A stretch of 49,248 bases of DNA from a virus. The notes beneath the pieces are model-generated. The model did no database searches. It saw nothing but the letters and a program-made list of their open reading frames with translations, and was not told the origin of the DNA. How positions within the stretch are numbered: the first letter of the stretch is position 1; the number at the start of each line of letters is the position of its first letter. The stretch covers positions 1 through 49,248 of IMG/VR virus record IMGVR_UViG_3300031787_000190; one strand, 5' to 3'. The translations under genes and the position numbers were made by a program. Shown piece by piece: positions 25,952 to 34,620 of the stretch.

Positions 25952-28051
25952 TTAGTTTGTCTTAATGTACTTAAGAACAGCCATTTTACCAGGTGCGCTA
26001 GTAAACAAAGCTTGATCAGAATAAGCACGAAGCTCGTAACCATTAGCAGATTCCATTTCACGGAAAAACTTGCCAGGGAAACCAGGGCGCTCAAAAGTGA
26101 TATCAGAAGAACCAATACGCTCTAATTCAGCAGGAGGGAATACATAAGAGAAACCTTCCTTAACGAAAAGAGAAGCGTGGATTTCGATTTTACCATTCTG
26201 TCCGTAGAAAACAAGAGATTTAGATCCGTTTTCGATTTTTTCAGAAGAGTAAGAAGAATCATACTGACGCTTAGCAGCTTGATCAGTCATAAGCTTGTTC
26301 CAGTGCTTTGGATTAACAAGACAAACAACATCTTCTTCTGTCAAACCTTTTTCCATACAAAGAGCAATAGCTTCTTCAATTTTCTCGAAAGAAATAAAAG
26401 CTTTTGAGGCTTCAGAAGTACCACAAAGAACAGTGTTACCTTTGAAAAGATCGAACTCAGCAGCATCGATATTGAAAATTGTAGAAGTGTTAGTGATGAT
26501 CTTATGAAGACCAGCAAATTCTTTATTGTAAGAACCTTTGAAGTAAATAACGTCAGCAGCAGCATTTTCAGAATCTACGTTACCAGAAACACCAGCTGGC
26601 ATAAGGTCAACTTCAACAGTTTGATCCTTAAGATTTGGCTTAACTACGTTACAAGTACCACGAAGAACTCCAGCTTGAGAACGGATTTCGATAGCGGCAT
26701 TTTTAGAACCAGACCAAATACCAGCAGCCCATTCAGAAGCACAAAGAGTTAGTACGTTACCAGCAACGATAGCAACTTTACCAATACCAGATTGACCGTA
26801 CATAAGTTGGATTTCCATACGGATCTGAGTTGATTTAAGCATATTCTGAACAAGACGCTTAGTTTCTTGTTCGAAAGCAGCTTTAGAAGAAATAGAACGA
26901 GAAGCAGCACCAACTGAGATAGCTGATACTAGAACTAGCTCGTGACCCTTAACTTGAGCATCTCTATTTGGAGAAGCTACAGCAGCGTTAAGTAGGAATG
27001 CATCTCCAGCAGATCCACCGTAAGTAAATCCATGCTCAAGACCAAGAACTACGGGTTGCATTTTGTTAAAGAGCTTTTAAACTCTTGTCCGGTCATTTCT
27101 GCCGGACTCTACTGTTTCTCTACGAATACAAATCTAAGACCTTTTGTAGCCAGTCTTTTTCCATTACATACAAGGCTTATTTTACTGTAAGACAAACCAT
27201 AGTGTCTTGCAGCAGCTCTTGCTGAGGGAAAAGTTTTACCGTCGTTTAGACACATCACAGACTTTTGGAAATATTCTCTATCTGGAGGATTTTTATGTCC
27301 CAGCCGAGCTTTTCTATTTTTCTCAGCATGTTCGGCACTAACCGGCTTTCCTTTTCTCTCTTCCGACCATTTTTTCTTTTGCTCTTCGGAGTGATAATTG
27401 GAACTTCCATTTATTGAACCGGGACTTTTGTTGTAACCTTCTTCTAACAAGTTGTATTGCTTTATCAGCAGTTTCTCTAATTCAACAGCTTCTTCTCTGG
27501 ATAAGAAATCAGTCACAAGCTCAATTTGAAATTTAGGCTTATCCTTAAATCTTACTTTGTGAGAATGAAATCGTCGCTGTAGAGTCATTCTTGTTAGACC
27601 AGCGTAAACAATTTTCTCAGTCTGTACGTCCCTTAAGACGTAAACTTTGTATTCTTTTTGCATTGTGAACTTCCTTTCGGTGTCATCTGCTATTTTATAT
27701 CAGTAGTTCGGACTATCGCATCCTCTTTCGAGGTCTTCTCACTTAGTCTCTCACGGTGGGTCACTTTTGTCAAGATCACCTTCCGCCTTGTTTCCCTGTT
27801 TTCAGGGGGTTCAAGTCAATCAGAGAAGATTTACAAGCAGCTTCTTTTTTTTCGCTGCAAGGCTGGATTCGCACCAGCGTACCACCTAACCTTTAATGGT
27901 ACAAGTTTCCAAGAAGTTTTTCAGCAGCTGAGAATTCAGCAAGCTTAAGCATTTTCATACCTTCTGGAACTAGATCTCTGATTTTTGAAGCGTACACTTC
28001 TTTAAAATGACCGTCAAGCGTCGCGACGGTGTTTGTTGATTCAATAGCCAT
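25952..28051 (-). CDS. Major capsid protein, two exons joined by group I splicing, 420 aa
   Basis: Exon 1 runs 28051-27896 (52 codons, MAIESTNTVATLDGHFKEVY to GNLYH) and exon 2 runs 27058-25952 (QPVVLGLEHGFTYGG to KYIKTN). Splicing at the ends predicted by the intron's P1 helix gives GNLYH-QPVVLGLEHGF in frame, with the 'LGN-Y-x-QPV-x-L...EHGFTY' pattern of podovirus coat proteins. Length fits P22-type coats (about 430 aa). The start has an AAGGAAAT ribosome-binding site. Exon 2 also has an ATG at 27061, but that would omit the N-terminal arm. It follows the scaffold gene and is followed by a strong terminator; a late-promoter motif lies at 28174-28189. Confidence 0.85.
27059..27895 (-). mobile_element. 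Group I intron in the major capsid gene, 837 nt
   Basis: P1: exon end GUACCAU pairs over 7 bp with GUGGUAC inside the intron, giving the required U-G wobble at the 5' splice site (27896/27895). P10: exon-2 AACC can pair with GGUU just upstream in the guide sequence. P7: GACTA (about 27748-27744) pairs with TAGTC (27715-27711), in the usual contexts AGACTA ... GCGATAGTCCG. The intron ends in G at 27059. The catalytic core lies upstream of the endonuclease ORF, and a hairpin AGTCCGGC ... GACCGGAC, consistent with P9, follows its stop. Class IA-like by overall look; the class is an inference. Confidence 0.88.
27109..27663 (-). CDS. GIY-YIG homing endonuclease inside the capsid intron, 184 aa
   Basis: The nuclease domain occupies residues about 1-90: KVYVLRD stands for the GIY strand, VYAG for YIG, then LTRMTLQRRFHSHK with the catalytic Arg, Glu in EAVELEKLLIKQYN, and Asn in EGYNKSPG. 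A NUMOD3-like DNA-binding stretch (SEEQKKKWSEERKGKPVSAE) and a C-terminal NUMOD1/HTH-like region (FPSARAAARHYGLSYSKISL) follow. It has its own ribosome-binding site (AAGGAAG). It would cut an intronless allele of the capsid gene to spread the intron. Confidence 0.88.
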   Translation of the reverse strand: MQKEYKVYVLRDVQTEKIVYAGLTRMTLQRRFHSHKVRFKDKPKFQIELVTDFLSREEAVELEKLLIKQYNLLEEGYNKSPGSINGSSNYHSEEQKKKWSEERKGKPVSAEHAEKNRKARLGHKNPPDREYFQKSVMCLNDGKTFPSARAAARHYGLSYSKISLVCNGKRLATKGLRFVFVEKQ

Positions 28052-28173
28052 TTTGATTTCCTTTTTTGTTTAAGATAATTAAGTTGTTTATAACGAAGTT
28101 ATATTCTTCCTAACTAGCTTGTCCAAAGTCCGTGGATATTTGGAGGCATCGTATGTACTAAATACACTTACTT

Positions 28174-28189
28174 ATAAGCTAAGGGTGTT
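28174..28189 (-). promoter_or_regulatory. Late-promoter motif AACACCCTTAGCTTAT
   Basis: The conserved first ten bases are intact, about 123 nt upstream of the capsid ATG. It forms one arm of a 10-bp inverted repeat (GGGTGTTATT / AATAACACCC, 28183-28214) whose other arm is an opposing motif copy. The repeat could also act as a weak terminator for the scaffold gene. Confidence 0.5.
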
Positions 28190-28230
28190 ATTACAAGTAT
28201 TTATAATAACACCCCTATAAATTCAATAAG

Positions 28231-29190
28231 TTATTTCTTTCCTAACTGACGAAAGAAGTCACGCTGTTTAATTTTTTGCTTAGGAGTATCTTCTTTTTTC
28301 TGTATTGACGCTGCTGTAGGTTTAACTGAATTAGCAGTTTTAACTCCAGAAGTGTTCATAACATTAAGTCTTTTTGCACGTAAACGTTCAATATTTCTTT
28401 GACCAATAAGTTGCTCAAGAACATCTTCTGGAGAATCATCCATAAGTCTTGACATTTCATCACGCCACTCTTTTTCTACAAGCGGCATAACGTCTTCTGC
28501 GGTCACATCATCAAAACCATTATTAATAGCCCACAACATAGAATCGGCAATGCGTTTTACAATATGTCGAGATTTGGGAAGTGTTTTATGTGAATCAAGA
28601 GCTTGTTCAATTTCAGTTTCAATTTGTGCAGCAGCTTGATCTTTAAGTTTTTCAAATTGTTCTGCTTCCCTTTCAGCTTTAAGACGATTAGCTTCTTCTC
28701 TAGCAGCTTGAAGTTCTGCTTGAATACGCTCACGCTCTAGTTGCTCCGGAGATTTTTTCATTTCTTCAATACGTTGTTGAATACGCATTTCAGCAAGTTG
28801 ATCTGGATCAAGTCCAAGTTCAGCTAATACGCTAAATGGATCTTGCTTAAGACGGCTAACTTCCGATTCATAAAGTTTTTTAAGATTAGCAGCTTCTTGC
28901 ATTGCTTGACGAGCAGCAGCTGAAAGTTGCAACTCAGTTTTAAGAGCATTCTCATCAGAGAGATCAATTTTTTTGTTAACTATTTTCCCATTAACTTTTA
29001 ATTGAAATTCTTTAATAAGATTTTTAACTTCTTTTTCCGACGCACCATTAGCAAGAGCAGTTTCAACTACATCTTGTAATTGCTGATCTGAATTTGAAGA
29101 TTCTAATCCCTCTTCGTTAATAGTGTTCTCCACTACTTCAGGATTGGTTTGCTCTTGAATTGATTCTTGCGATAAAGACTCGTCTGACAT
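28231..29190 (-). CDS. Scaffolding protein, 319 aa
   Basis: Gln/Glu/Ala-rich, strongly helical protein with a long coiled-coil core (residues about 115-185, rich in ERERIQAELQAAREEANRLK), an acidic N-terminus with repeated E/Q, and a basic C-terminal tail (KQKIKQRDFFRQLGKK) suited to contact the coat protein. It lies between the portal region and the major capsid gene, the usual place of a podovirus scaffold. No protease motif is visible. Confidence 0.75.
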   Translation of the reverse strand: MSDESLSQESIQEQTNPEVVENTINEEGLESSNSDQQLQDVVETALANGASEKEVKNLIKEFQLKVNGKIVNKKIDLSDENALKTELQLSAAARQAMQEAANLKKLYESEVSRLKQDPFSVLAELGLDPDQLAEMRIQQRIEEMKKSPEQLERERIQAELQAAREEANRLKAEREAEQFEKLKDQAAAQIETEIEQALDSHKTLPKSRHIVKRIADSMLWAINNGFDDVTAEDVMPLVEKEWRDEMSRLMDDSPEDVLEQLIGQRNIERLRAKRLNVMNTSGVKTANSVKPTAASIQKKEDTPKQKIKQRDFFRQLGKK

Positions 29191-29250
29191 AACTTTCCTT
29201 TTTGGCTATTTGTATAAGCCATAAATGACTGTCCCGTAATTGGGATAAGT

Positions 29251-29512
29251 CTATGAAACTTTTTTTCTTAGTCTTTTAAATCTAACTTTACCAAATTGCC
29301 GATTTTCTCGATTAGCTTTATTTTTATCAGCAATTGCTTTTCTTTCTTCTAAGGGTGTTAGCTCACTCCAAGTTTTAGGAGTTTCTTTTGACACACGTTT
29401 TGCTGGACGACACTTAGCATCGTCTTGTCCTTTTTCAGAACCACATTCAACATATTTTCCATTACGCAGCTTTTTACGCCATTTTTCAGCGAAACCAGCG
29501 CTTCAGTCCAGA
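29251..29512 (-). pseudogene. 3' remnant of the small gene split by the GIY-YIG endonuclease
   Basis: Just after the endonuclease stop, one frame reads SGLKRWF (29512-29492) and then hits a stop. One extra base later, another frame reads AEKWRKKLRNGKYVECG and continues to a stop at 29251 (CRPAKRVSKETPKTWSEL ... RFKRLRKKVS). Together they would read SGLKRWF-AEKWRKKL, the pattern expected after GGGYR in intact relatives known from other phages (recalled, not searched). The second frame has no ATG. So the 3' half carries a frameshift and no start and is most likely dead, unless frameshifting or a base error explains it. Confidence 0.6.
29344..29359 (-). promoter_or_regulatory. Late-promoter-like AACACCCTTAGAAGAA inside the remnant
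   Basis: The first ten bases match exactly, and it lies about 150 nt upstream of the scaffold ATG. It also encodes LTPLEE in the remnant gene, so chance or protein constraint could explain it. Confidence 0.35.
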
Positions 29513-29513
29513 C

Positions 29514-30209
29514 TTAGACACGAAGCACCCCCTTTGCATTGTATCCACAGTTTTTTGGTATTTTTCTAAAACCGTGAAGATTGTAATTATTTAAAAATTC
29601 AAATTGTAGATTTCTAAAAGTATGTCTATTACCAGATAAAACTCTTGTGATACAATTCATTCTGCATTTTAACTTTTTAGAAGCATCTTCAACAGATTCA
29701 TAAATAGTACCTTGACTATCTATTATTTTTTCTATATGATACTTCTCAATATAAGCAGCTTTATCAAGTTTTTTTCTATATTCAGGGTTATTTTTAAATT
29801 TAAGTTTAAGTCTTTCCGAACAAGCTTTTTTATATTCTGGGCATTTTGTATGTTTTAAATGATTTTCTCTATAGGAAGGATCTTTCCACATTTCTTTAAC
29901 TTTATTACTTAGTCTTTCTCGTTTTTCTTTAGTCTGATGCTGTCCTTCTCCACCGTGCGTCATATTATATCTAGGTTTAAATTTTTTTATAAAATACATT
30001 TCCATTTCTTTTAAACCTTCTCTATCAAAACAACATAAGATTGGCTTAAAAATAAATGCATTAAATCCATGTTTTCTAATAGCACGACCAAATATATTGT
30101 CTTTTTTACTTGTATGAAATTTGTGATCTGATAATCTTTTTTCAAAATCTTTAGTCATTCCAATATATACAAGTTCATTGTTAAATTTATAAACGGCATA
30201 GATAATCAT
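29514..30209 (-). CDS. GIY-YIG homing endonuclease interrupting a small gene, 231 aa
   Basis: Nuclease domain at residues 1-90: IYAVYK for GIY, VYIG for YIG, then MTKDFEKRLSDHK with the catalytic Arg, Glu in LKEMEMYFIKKF, and Asn in YNMTHGG. A basic region (about 95-155) and a NUMOD-like C-terminal region (SVEDASKKLKCRMNCITRVL) follow. The ATG overlaps the last codons of the upstream fragment and the stop abuts the downstream fragment, so the ORF fills the whole insertion. No space is left for a ribozyme core, and no P7-type sequence is seen near the 3' end. This is an intronless endonuclease insertion. Confidence 0.85.
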   Translation of the reverse strand: MIIYAVYKFNNELVYIGMTKDFEKRLSDHKFHTSKKDNIFGRAIRKHGFNAFIFKPILCCFDREGLKEMEMYFIKKFKPRYNMTHGGEGQHQTKEKRERLSNKVKEMWKDPSYRENHLKHTKCPEYKKACSERLKLKFKNNPEYRKKLDKAAYIEKYHIEKIIDSQGTIYESVEDASKKLKCRMNCITRVLSGNRHTFRNLQFEFLNNYNLHGFRKIPKNCGYNAKGVLRV

Positions 30210-30394
30210 CGATAGCCTCCACCACGTTTACGATAGGTGCGCACAATCCACGCTGAAGCATATGCGGAAGGCCAATCGTCCCCAAACTTAGCTTTTGCTT
30301 CTGCTTTAACACGAGAATATAAGTCTTGATTAGTAGGCACAGACCCACTAGAAGTTTTACCTTGCACTTTCTTTTTTAGTCTTTCAAATGCCAT
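30206..30394 (-). CDS. 5' part of the split small phage protein, 62 aa
   Basis: Reads MAFERLKKKVQ, then DLYSRVKAEAKAKFGDDWPS and AYASAWIVRTYRKRGGGYR before a stop created by the endonuclease insertion. Sequences of the 'VKAEAKxKFxxxPSAYASxWxVRxYKxRGGxY' type are the N-terminal part of a small conserved phage protein. The rest of that protein is found as a frameshifted remnant at 29251-29512. The fragment is still translatable and lies 2 nt downstream of the 50-aa gene. Function of the family unknown. Confidence 0.6.
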   Translation of the reverse strand: MAFERLKKKVQGKTSSGSVPTNQDLYSRVKAEAKAKFGDDWPSAYASAWIVRTYRKRGGGYR

Positions 30395-30396
30395 TT

Positions 30397-30549
30397 TTAT
30401 TTTTTACTTACTTTTTCTTTAAGCTTTGCAAAACGTTTTTTAGGTGTTGCTTCGATCATTTCTTTTGCAACTTTCTTAGGAACTCCAGTGTCTGCTCCAC
30501 CAAGAGTTGCGTACATTAGACGTTGTTGAGATTTTGATTTTATTGGCAT
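30397..30549 (-). CDS. Small basic DUF3008-like protein, 50 aa
   Basis: Too short for standard ORF cut-offs. Reads MPIKSKSQQRLMYATLGGAD, then TGVPKKVAKEMIEATPKKRF and a Lys-rich tail. The 'P-x-KSK-x-QQRLM...AKEM' pattern resembles the small DUF3008-type proteins common in phages and plasmids. It starts 2 nt after the 18-aa gene and ends 2 nt before the split gene, all in one coupled cluster after the portal gene. Ribosome-binding site GGGGAAA. Confidence 0.6.
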   Translation of the reverse strand: MPIKSKSQQRLMYATLGGADTGVPKKVAKEMIEATPKKRFAKLKEKVSKK

Positions 30550-30551
30550 AA

Positions 30552-30608
30552 TTATTTCCCCTTTTTCTTTCCTTTACCTTTTTTAGTTCCGCACGTACAT
30601 TTACTCAT
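30552..30608 (-). CDS. Tiny Lys/Gly-rich protein, 18 aa
   Basis: Reads MSKCTCGTKKGKGKKKGK. Its ATG overlaps the portal stop as TAATG and its stop lies 2 nt before the next start, so it is positioned for coupled translation. Two Cys in a CTC motif and a poly-basic tail suggest nucleic-acid contact, but this is only inference; it could be a non-functional coupling peptide. Confidence 0.4.
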   Translation of the reverse strand: MSKCTCGTKKGKGKKKGK

Positions 30609-32758
30609 TATTGGTTCCTTATCATCATTTGATCTGGAGTTGTTGGTTGCTCCGGTAAAATTGTTCCTTGACCTGCCGGTTGAGCTGGGGATGGTAGTGG
30701 TCCCATATTTTGTTGAACAGATACTGATTGGGCTTGGGGATTTTCAAGTAATGGAGGTATTTGTTCTTGTCCTTGCTGCATTGGCTGTTCTGGCGCTACT
30801 GTACCTAGAGCCGGAGGAGTCCCTGCTGGAGGTCCAAGAGGTTGTTCTCCTAACATAGTAAGAATATTAGCAACATCAGGATTAGAAAGGATATCAATGT
30901 GCTCTTGGATATGGGCAAGTGTTCGTTGAACAAGCTCCGCATCCATACGTAAGTCAGGATCAGCGAGAACAGCCTTATGCTCTCTAATATGCAATGAATG
31001 AGCATCAGTGAGTACAGCCACCACGGGAGTTGTACCATCCACAAGCCGCTCTCTTTCAGCTCTAACAAGCAAAAGCTCCTTGTTTTGACCTTCGGTCATG
31101 GTTTCAAGTTTACCCGTATTAATAACGGAGATGTACTGTTCTGGAGTTGTAATAATACCCATTTGCATCATTTGAGATGCCATTTCAACACGCCCAGCAG
31201 TTGTTTGTGCTAGAGCATTACCCGCGTCAACAATAACACGAGTTATGGATGATAAGTCATCGGATGTAAACTCTTTCATGTAAGTTACATTTGACTTACC
31301 AGCAATAGCCGCAACACGAGGTGTTCTGGCAAAAGTTTTAAGAAGCTCCACAACGTTAGTTCCAACATCTTCAATCAACTGGATGTAGGATTGCTGTAGT
31401 CCAGAAATAAACTGCAGAGCTTGAGATTGAATTAATGCTAGAGCATTACCTGATTTAAGTTGAGACTCTGGATTACCTCGTGCGACAGAATTTACGCCTG
31501 ATATAGTCTCCATCGAAGACTCTAGCATTTTCAAAAAATTAAATATTTCAGCAGGAGTTGATGTTAAGTTTAAAGGTCTTGGGGGTTGAAATCCGGGATT
31601 ACCTTGAATAAAATTAAGACCATCGGCTACTTGTTCCATTTGTACATCTGAGCCGCGTTCAACATAAACATTCTGCACTCCAAATGCATTTTGGTTAGTC
31701 ATGATAGTTGAGTAAAGAGAATTTACTGCGTCCTGAATTGGCAGAAGATCAAACATTGCTGTGTAACTAAATGGAGTACCGAGAATATCTCGGCTTGCAA
31801 TGCGGAATATTGGAAGATTTTTATAAACAAGAACTGTATCTTCTAGCACAACGTCTGAATCAAGATAAAGAACATAGCGACCTTTTGGAAGCGATTCTGT
31901 AGGCTTGTGAAAGAATTCGTATACTGGAACATCAGTTGTTTCGTCATAAGCTGACATTGTAATACGAGTTGTATTTAAGTCAGACTTAGTTTTAAGAGCT
32001 TTAATCTTCTCAGAGAATTCTGGATATTTGGCAATTAAATCATATTTATTTTTAAAGCTTCTACAAAGTTGCCAATCATGATTGCTGTCAGATTTTGTTG
32101 GATCAAAAACTACATCAAAAGGCGACATAACAGTGAAAACAATGTCACCGCTGTATAATGGAACTCCAGCTCTAAGTTCAACTTTTTCGCCATTTTCATC
32201 AGTTTCATATACAACATTGCCGTCTGCGTCGTATAACTCAAATCCATTTTCATCAACAAGCGGCTTATATTCTGGCTCAATAAAATCATAAATTTCACCA
32301 GTAGTAGCGTTCCACTCCATTTTAATATAGCCAGAACCCATAACGATAGCGTATTCAACCGCTCTTTTAAGATCTTGTTCAAGACGCTTATCCCTCATGT
32401 AATATTCTAAAAGACCATTAGCTAAGTTTGTTTGAATCTGAGACTTTACATCTGTATTAACAGAACGAGCTTGGAACGATGGGCGAGTAGCTGTAACCAT
32501 AGTTAGAATGTGACTAGCAATGTTACCGTAATGGTTCATTGGTAGATTTACTAACTCGCCAGTCTCACCGCCAAATGTAATGGCGTGACCGCCTTCATAG
32601 AAAAAGCCATAGTATGCTTGCCAACTACGCTTAATCTTGTCTAAATAATCCGTTGAAATAAGACTATTGAACCAAGCATCAGATTTTTTTTGCAAATATA
32701 GTACTAGCGTTTCTTCGTCACTTGCTGCAAAATACTCGTCCTTGTCATAATAAGCCAT
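30608..32758 (-). CDS. Portal protein, P22-type length, 716 aa
   Basis: Length, position directly after the large terminase, and content match podovirus portals: a helical N-terminal stem (KSDAWFNSLISTDYLDKIKR), a central beta-rich wing (residues about 150-260 with EWNATTGEIYDFIEPEYKPL and MSPFDVVFDPTKSD), and a long C-terminal helical region with IQSQALQFISGLQQSYIQLI. The last 80 residues are Pro/Gln-rich, as in the barrel tails of P22-type portals. A late-promoter motif lies 23 nt upstream of the ATG. It forms the dodecameric DNA gate of the head. Confidence 0.85.
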   Translation of the reverse strand: MAYYDKDEYFAASDEETLVLYLQKKSDAWFNSLISTDYLDKIKRSWQAYYGFFYEGGHAITFGGETGELVNLPMNHYGNIASHILTMVTATRPSFQARSVNTDVKSQIQTNLANGLLEYYMRDKRLEQDLKRAVEYAIVMGSGYIKMEWNATTGEIYDFIEPEYKPLVDENGFELYDADGNVVYETDENGEKVELRAGVPLYSGDIVFTVMSPFDVVFDPTKSDSNHDWQLCRSFKNKYDLIAKYPEFSEKIKALKTKSDLNTTRITMSAYDETTDVPVYEFFHKPTESLPKGRYVLYLDSDVVLEDTVLVYKNLPIFRIASRDILGTPFSYTAMFDLLPIQDAVNSLYSTIMTNQNAFGVQNVYVERGSDVQMEQVADGLNFIQGNPGFQPPRPLNLTSTPAEIFNFLKMLESSMETISGVNSVARGNPESQLKSGNALALIQSQALQFISGLQQSYIQLIEDVGTNVVELLKTFARTPRVAAIAGKSNVTYMKEFTSDDLSSITRVIVDAGNALAQTTAGRVEMASQMMQMGIITTPEQYISVINTGKLETMTEGQNKELLLVRAERERLVDGTTPVVAVLTDAHSLHIREHKAVLADPDLRMDAELVQRTLAHIQEHIDILSNPDVANILTMLGEQPLGPPAGTPPALGTVAPEQPMQQGQEQIPPLLENPQAQSVSVQQNMGPLPSPAQPAGQGTILPEQPTTPDQMMIRNQ

Positions 32759-32780
32759 GTAAAAAATCCTTTACTTTTCT

Positions 32781-32796
32781 AATAGATAAGGGTGTT
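32781..32796 (-). promoter_or_regulatory. Late-promoter motif AACACCCTTATCTATT
   Basis: Its conserved ten-base start (AACACCCTTA) is intact. It overlaps the TerL stop codon and lies 22 nt before the portal ATG, so the head genes have a promoter of their own. Confidence 0.6.
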
Positions 32797-34267
32797 ATTT
32801 ATCTTTTTTCTTGCCCCAAGTCAAACTTTTAAGCCATGATTTCGCTGACTTATCTTCCAACTCCTCTTTTTTAAGACGAGATTGAAAAACTCCTTGGCCA
32901 GAAACTTCCCCATATCCCATTGGGTATGGATTCTTGCTTTTAATAACATTTCGGTGTAGGTATATAATAGCAGCAAGGGCATCTGCGTGACCACCTTTAA
33001 TTTGACCTGATGGAGAATCTTTAAGTTTTAAAAAATTTCTACGATTTTTATCCCACCTTGCAAACTTCATATGGTATAAAGTGTGGGTACATCTTGGATG
33101 AATAACTACTTTATGTTGAGATAATGCTACATCCAATGCATTGATAGCCGCTTCTCTATTATCTTTTCTAGTAGGGATAAATGTAATTCCATGATCTCTT
33201 TGTAAGTCTGTCAACATAATTAAATTGTTATTATCCGCAATTCTCATGTATGGTGGCATTACACTTTCATCTATTGGATTTGTCCAAAGCTCTTCTTCTT
33301 TCTTTCTAATTGCCTCCGCAACACCTCTAGTATTTACTTCTTTTCCAAATATAAGTTCATCTTCAATAACAGTAGTTGCGTTTAAATAATCATAATAACC
33401 AAATAGTACTGCTGTTAAATCGCTACCCCCAATATCCATAGAGACATACGCATCATAAAATACTGGACGAGTGTAGTCTGATCTTACTATAACTCTTTCA
33501 ACATCTGAAGAAAAAGAAGGTAGAATAGAACTATCTGCACTTCTGACAATTTCACACATATACTCACGACGAAAACCAGGATCTTTTTCCCCATCTGGAT
33601 AATCATCAAGAGCGTCTTTGATAATAGCTTCTGTAAACTGTGGATTATCAAATATAGTAAATACTCTAATACGACCCTCAGCTTGATATTTTAAAGCCCA
33701 ATCTTGGACAAATTCATGATCTTCATAGCGAGATGGAGTAGAAACTAAAATTGTTCTACCTTGGGTTAGTTTTGTTGTTGGAGCAAGAACTGAACGCACT
33801 GCATATGTTAAATCGTCGCAGAAACCAGCCTCATCCACAATATTCAAGCTAGAGTTACCACCTCGAATATTTTCAATATTTCCATTATCGGAACCGGCCA
33901 TTTGAAGCTCACTACCATTAGGAAATTTATAAAGTAAGTCAGCCGCCATAAATACCGGGCGTAAGTGTTTAGGACAGTCTTCAAGAATTGTCTTCATGAT
34001 TGGCAATATATTTTTTTTAGCTGACTTTTGTTTTGGAAAAACATACTTAACAATTGAGTCTGGATTTTTTAAACAAGTTTCAATTGCCATAGTTAAAGCA
34101 AGAAAACTTTTACCAAGACGACGAGCACACATGACAACGCTTATTTTACTTTTATCTTCTAAAATACCTTGTTTTATTATTTTTTGAGGGCCGGTAAGTT
34201 TCCAATCTAAAACTCCCGCCTCCCATAGCTGCTCAATGGCTTGCTCTCGCGTAACTTCTTTACTCAT
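32795..34267 (-). CDS. terL: Terminase large subunit, 490 aa
   Basis: ATPase domain: Walker A ARRLGKS at residues 48-54, Walker B LNIVDEAG at 141-148, coupling motif STPS at 176-179. Nuclease domain: Asp278 in YVSMDIGGSD, an acidic IADNNN segment, and a terminal Asp in GGHADALAAIIYLH. This is the complete motor-plus-RNase-H-nuclease architecture that packages DNA. The start overlaps the stop of the small upstream gene as ATGA. Walker A is the classical type with an extra Arg pair. Confidence 0.92.
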   Translation of the reverse strand: MSKEVTREQAIEQLWEAGVLDWKLTGPQKIIKQGILEDKSKISVVMCARRLGKSFLALTMAIETCLKNPDSIVKYVFPKQKSAKKNILPIMKTILEDCPKHLRPVFMAADLLYKFPNGSELQMAGSDNGNIENIRGGNSSLNIVDEAGFCDDLTYAVRSVLAPTTKLTQGRTILVSTPSRYEDHEFVQDWALKYQAEGRIRVFTIFDNPQFTEAIIKDALDDYPDGEKDPGFRREYMCEIVRSADSSILPSFSSDVERVIVRSDYTRPVFYDAYVSMDIGGSDLTAVLFGYYDYLNATTVIEDELIFGKEVNTRGVAEAIRKKEEELWTNPIDESVMPPYMRIADNNNLIMLTDLQRDHGITFIPTRKDNREAAINALDVALSQHKVVIHPRCTHTLYHMKFARWDKNRRNFLKLKDSPSGQIKGGHADALAAIIYLHRNVIKSKNPYPMGYGEVSGQGVFQSRLKKEELEDKSAKSWLKSLTWGKKKDK

Positions 34268-34617
34268 TTTTTATCCACAATACTAAGCAACTCCGCAACT
34301 GATTTAGCACCTTTTTTCTTATCTTTTTTTTCTTCAGCTGGTTTTCCGCGAGCTAATAGCAAGTTTTTATGTAACAAGTCTAATGCTTTTATGTCTTCTA
34401 GTGTTAAAATTCCAGCATCGCTAGCAACTTTAAGTTTATGTATTTCATTTATACAAATTGCCTCTGCTTCAGAAACATTAGAAATTTCTTCTTCTAAATC
34501 ATTATCTTTAAGTACAGAACGAGCTTTAGAAAGTTCTAATTCAAGCTCAGCAACTTTCTTTTTAAGTCTTTCTATTTCTAAACTATCTAGTTCTGGATAA
34601 GTGCCCATGTCTTGCAC
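34264..34617 (-). CDS. Terminase small subunit candidate, 117 aa
   Basis: Predicted helical: residues about 10-50 form a coiled coil (EIERLKKKVAELELELSKAR), followed by a second helical pair (GILTLEDIKALDLLHKNLLL) and a Lys-rich C-terminal region (EEKKDKKKGAKS). It overlaps terL by 4 nt, which is the usual relation of TerS to TerL. No HTH is obvious, so the assignment rests on position, size and composition. Confidence 0.5.
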   Translation of the reverse strand: MQDMGTYPELDSLEIERLKKKVAELELELSKARSVLKDNDLEEEISNVSEAEAICINEIHKLKVASDAGILTLEDIKALDLLHKNLLLARGKPAEEKKDKKKGAKSVAELLSIVDKK

Positions 34618-34620
34618 CCC

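Noticed and set aside
27059-27061. ATG 27061 as the true capsid start
   Set aside because: The last base of that ATG is the intron's terminal G; P1/P10 pairing and the in-frame join support splicing, and no ribosome site precedes it.
29513-30211. Group I intron at the second GIY-YIG gene
   Set aside because: The ORF fills the whole insertion and no P3/P7/P8 core or P1 pairing could be found, unlike in the capsid intron.
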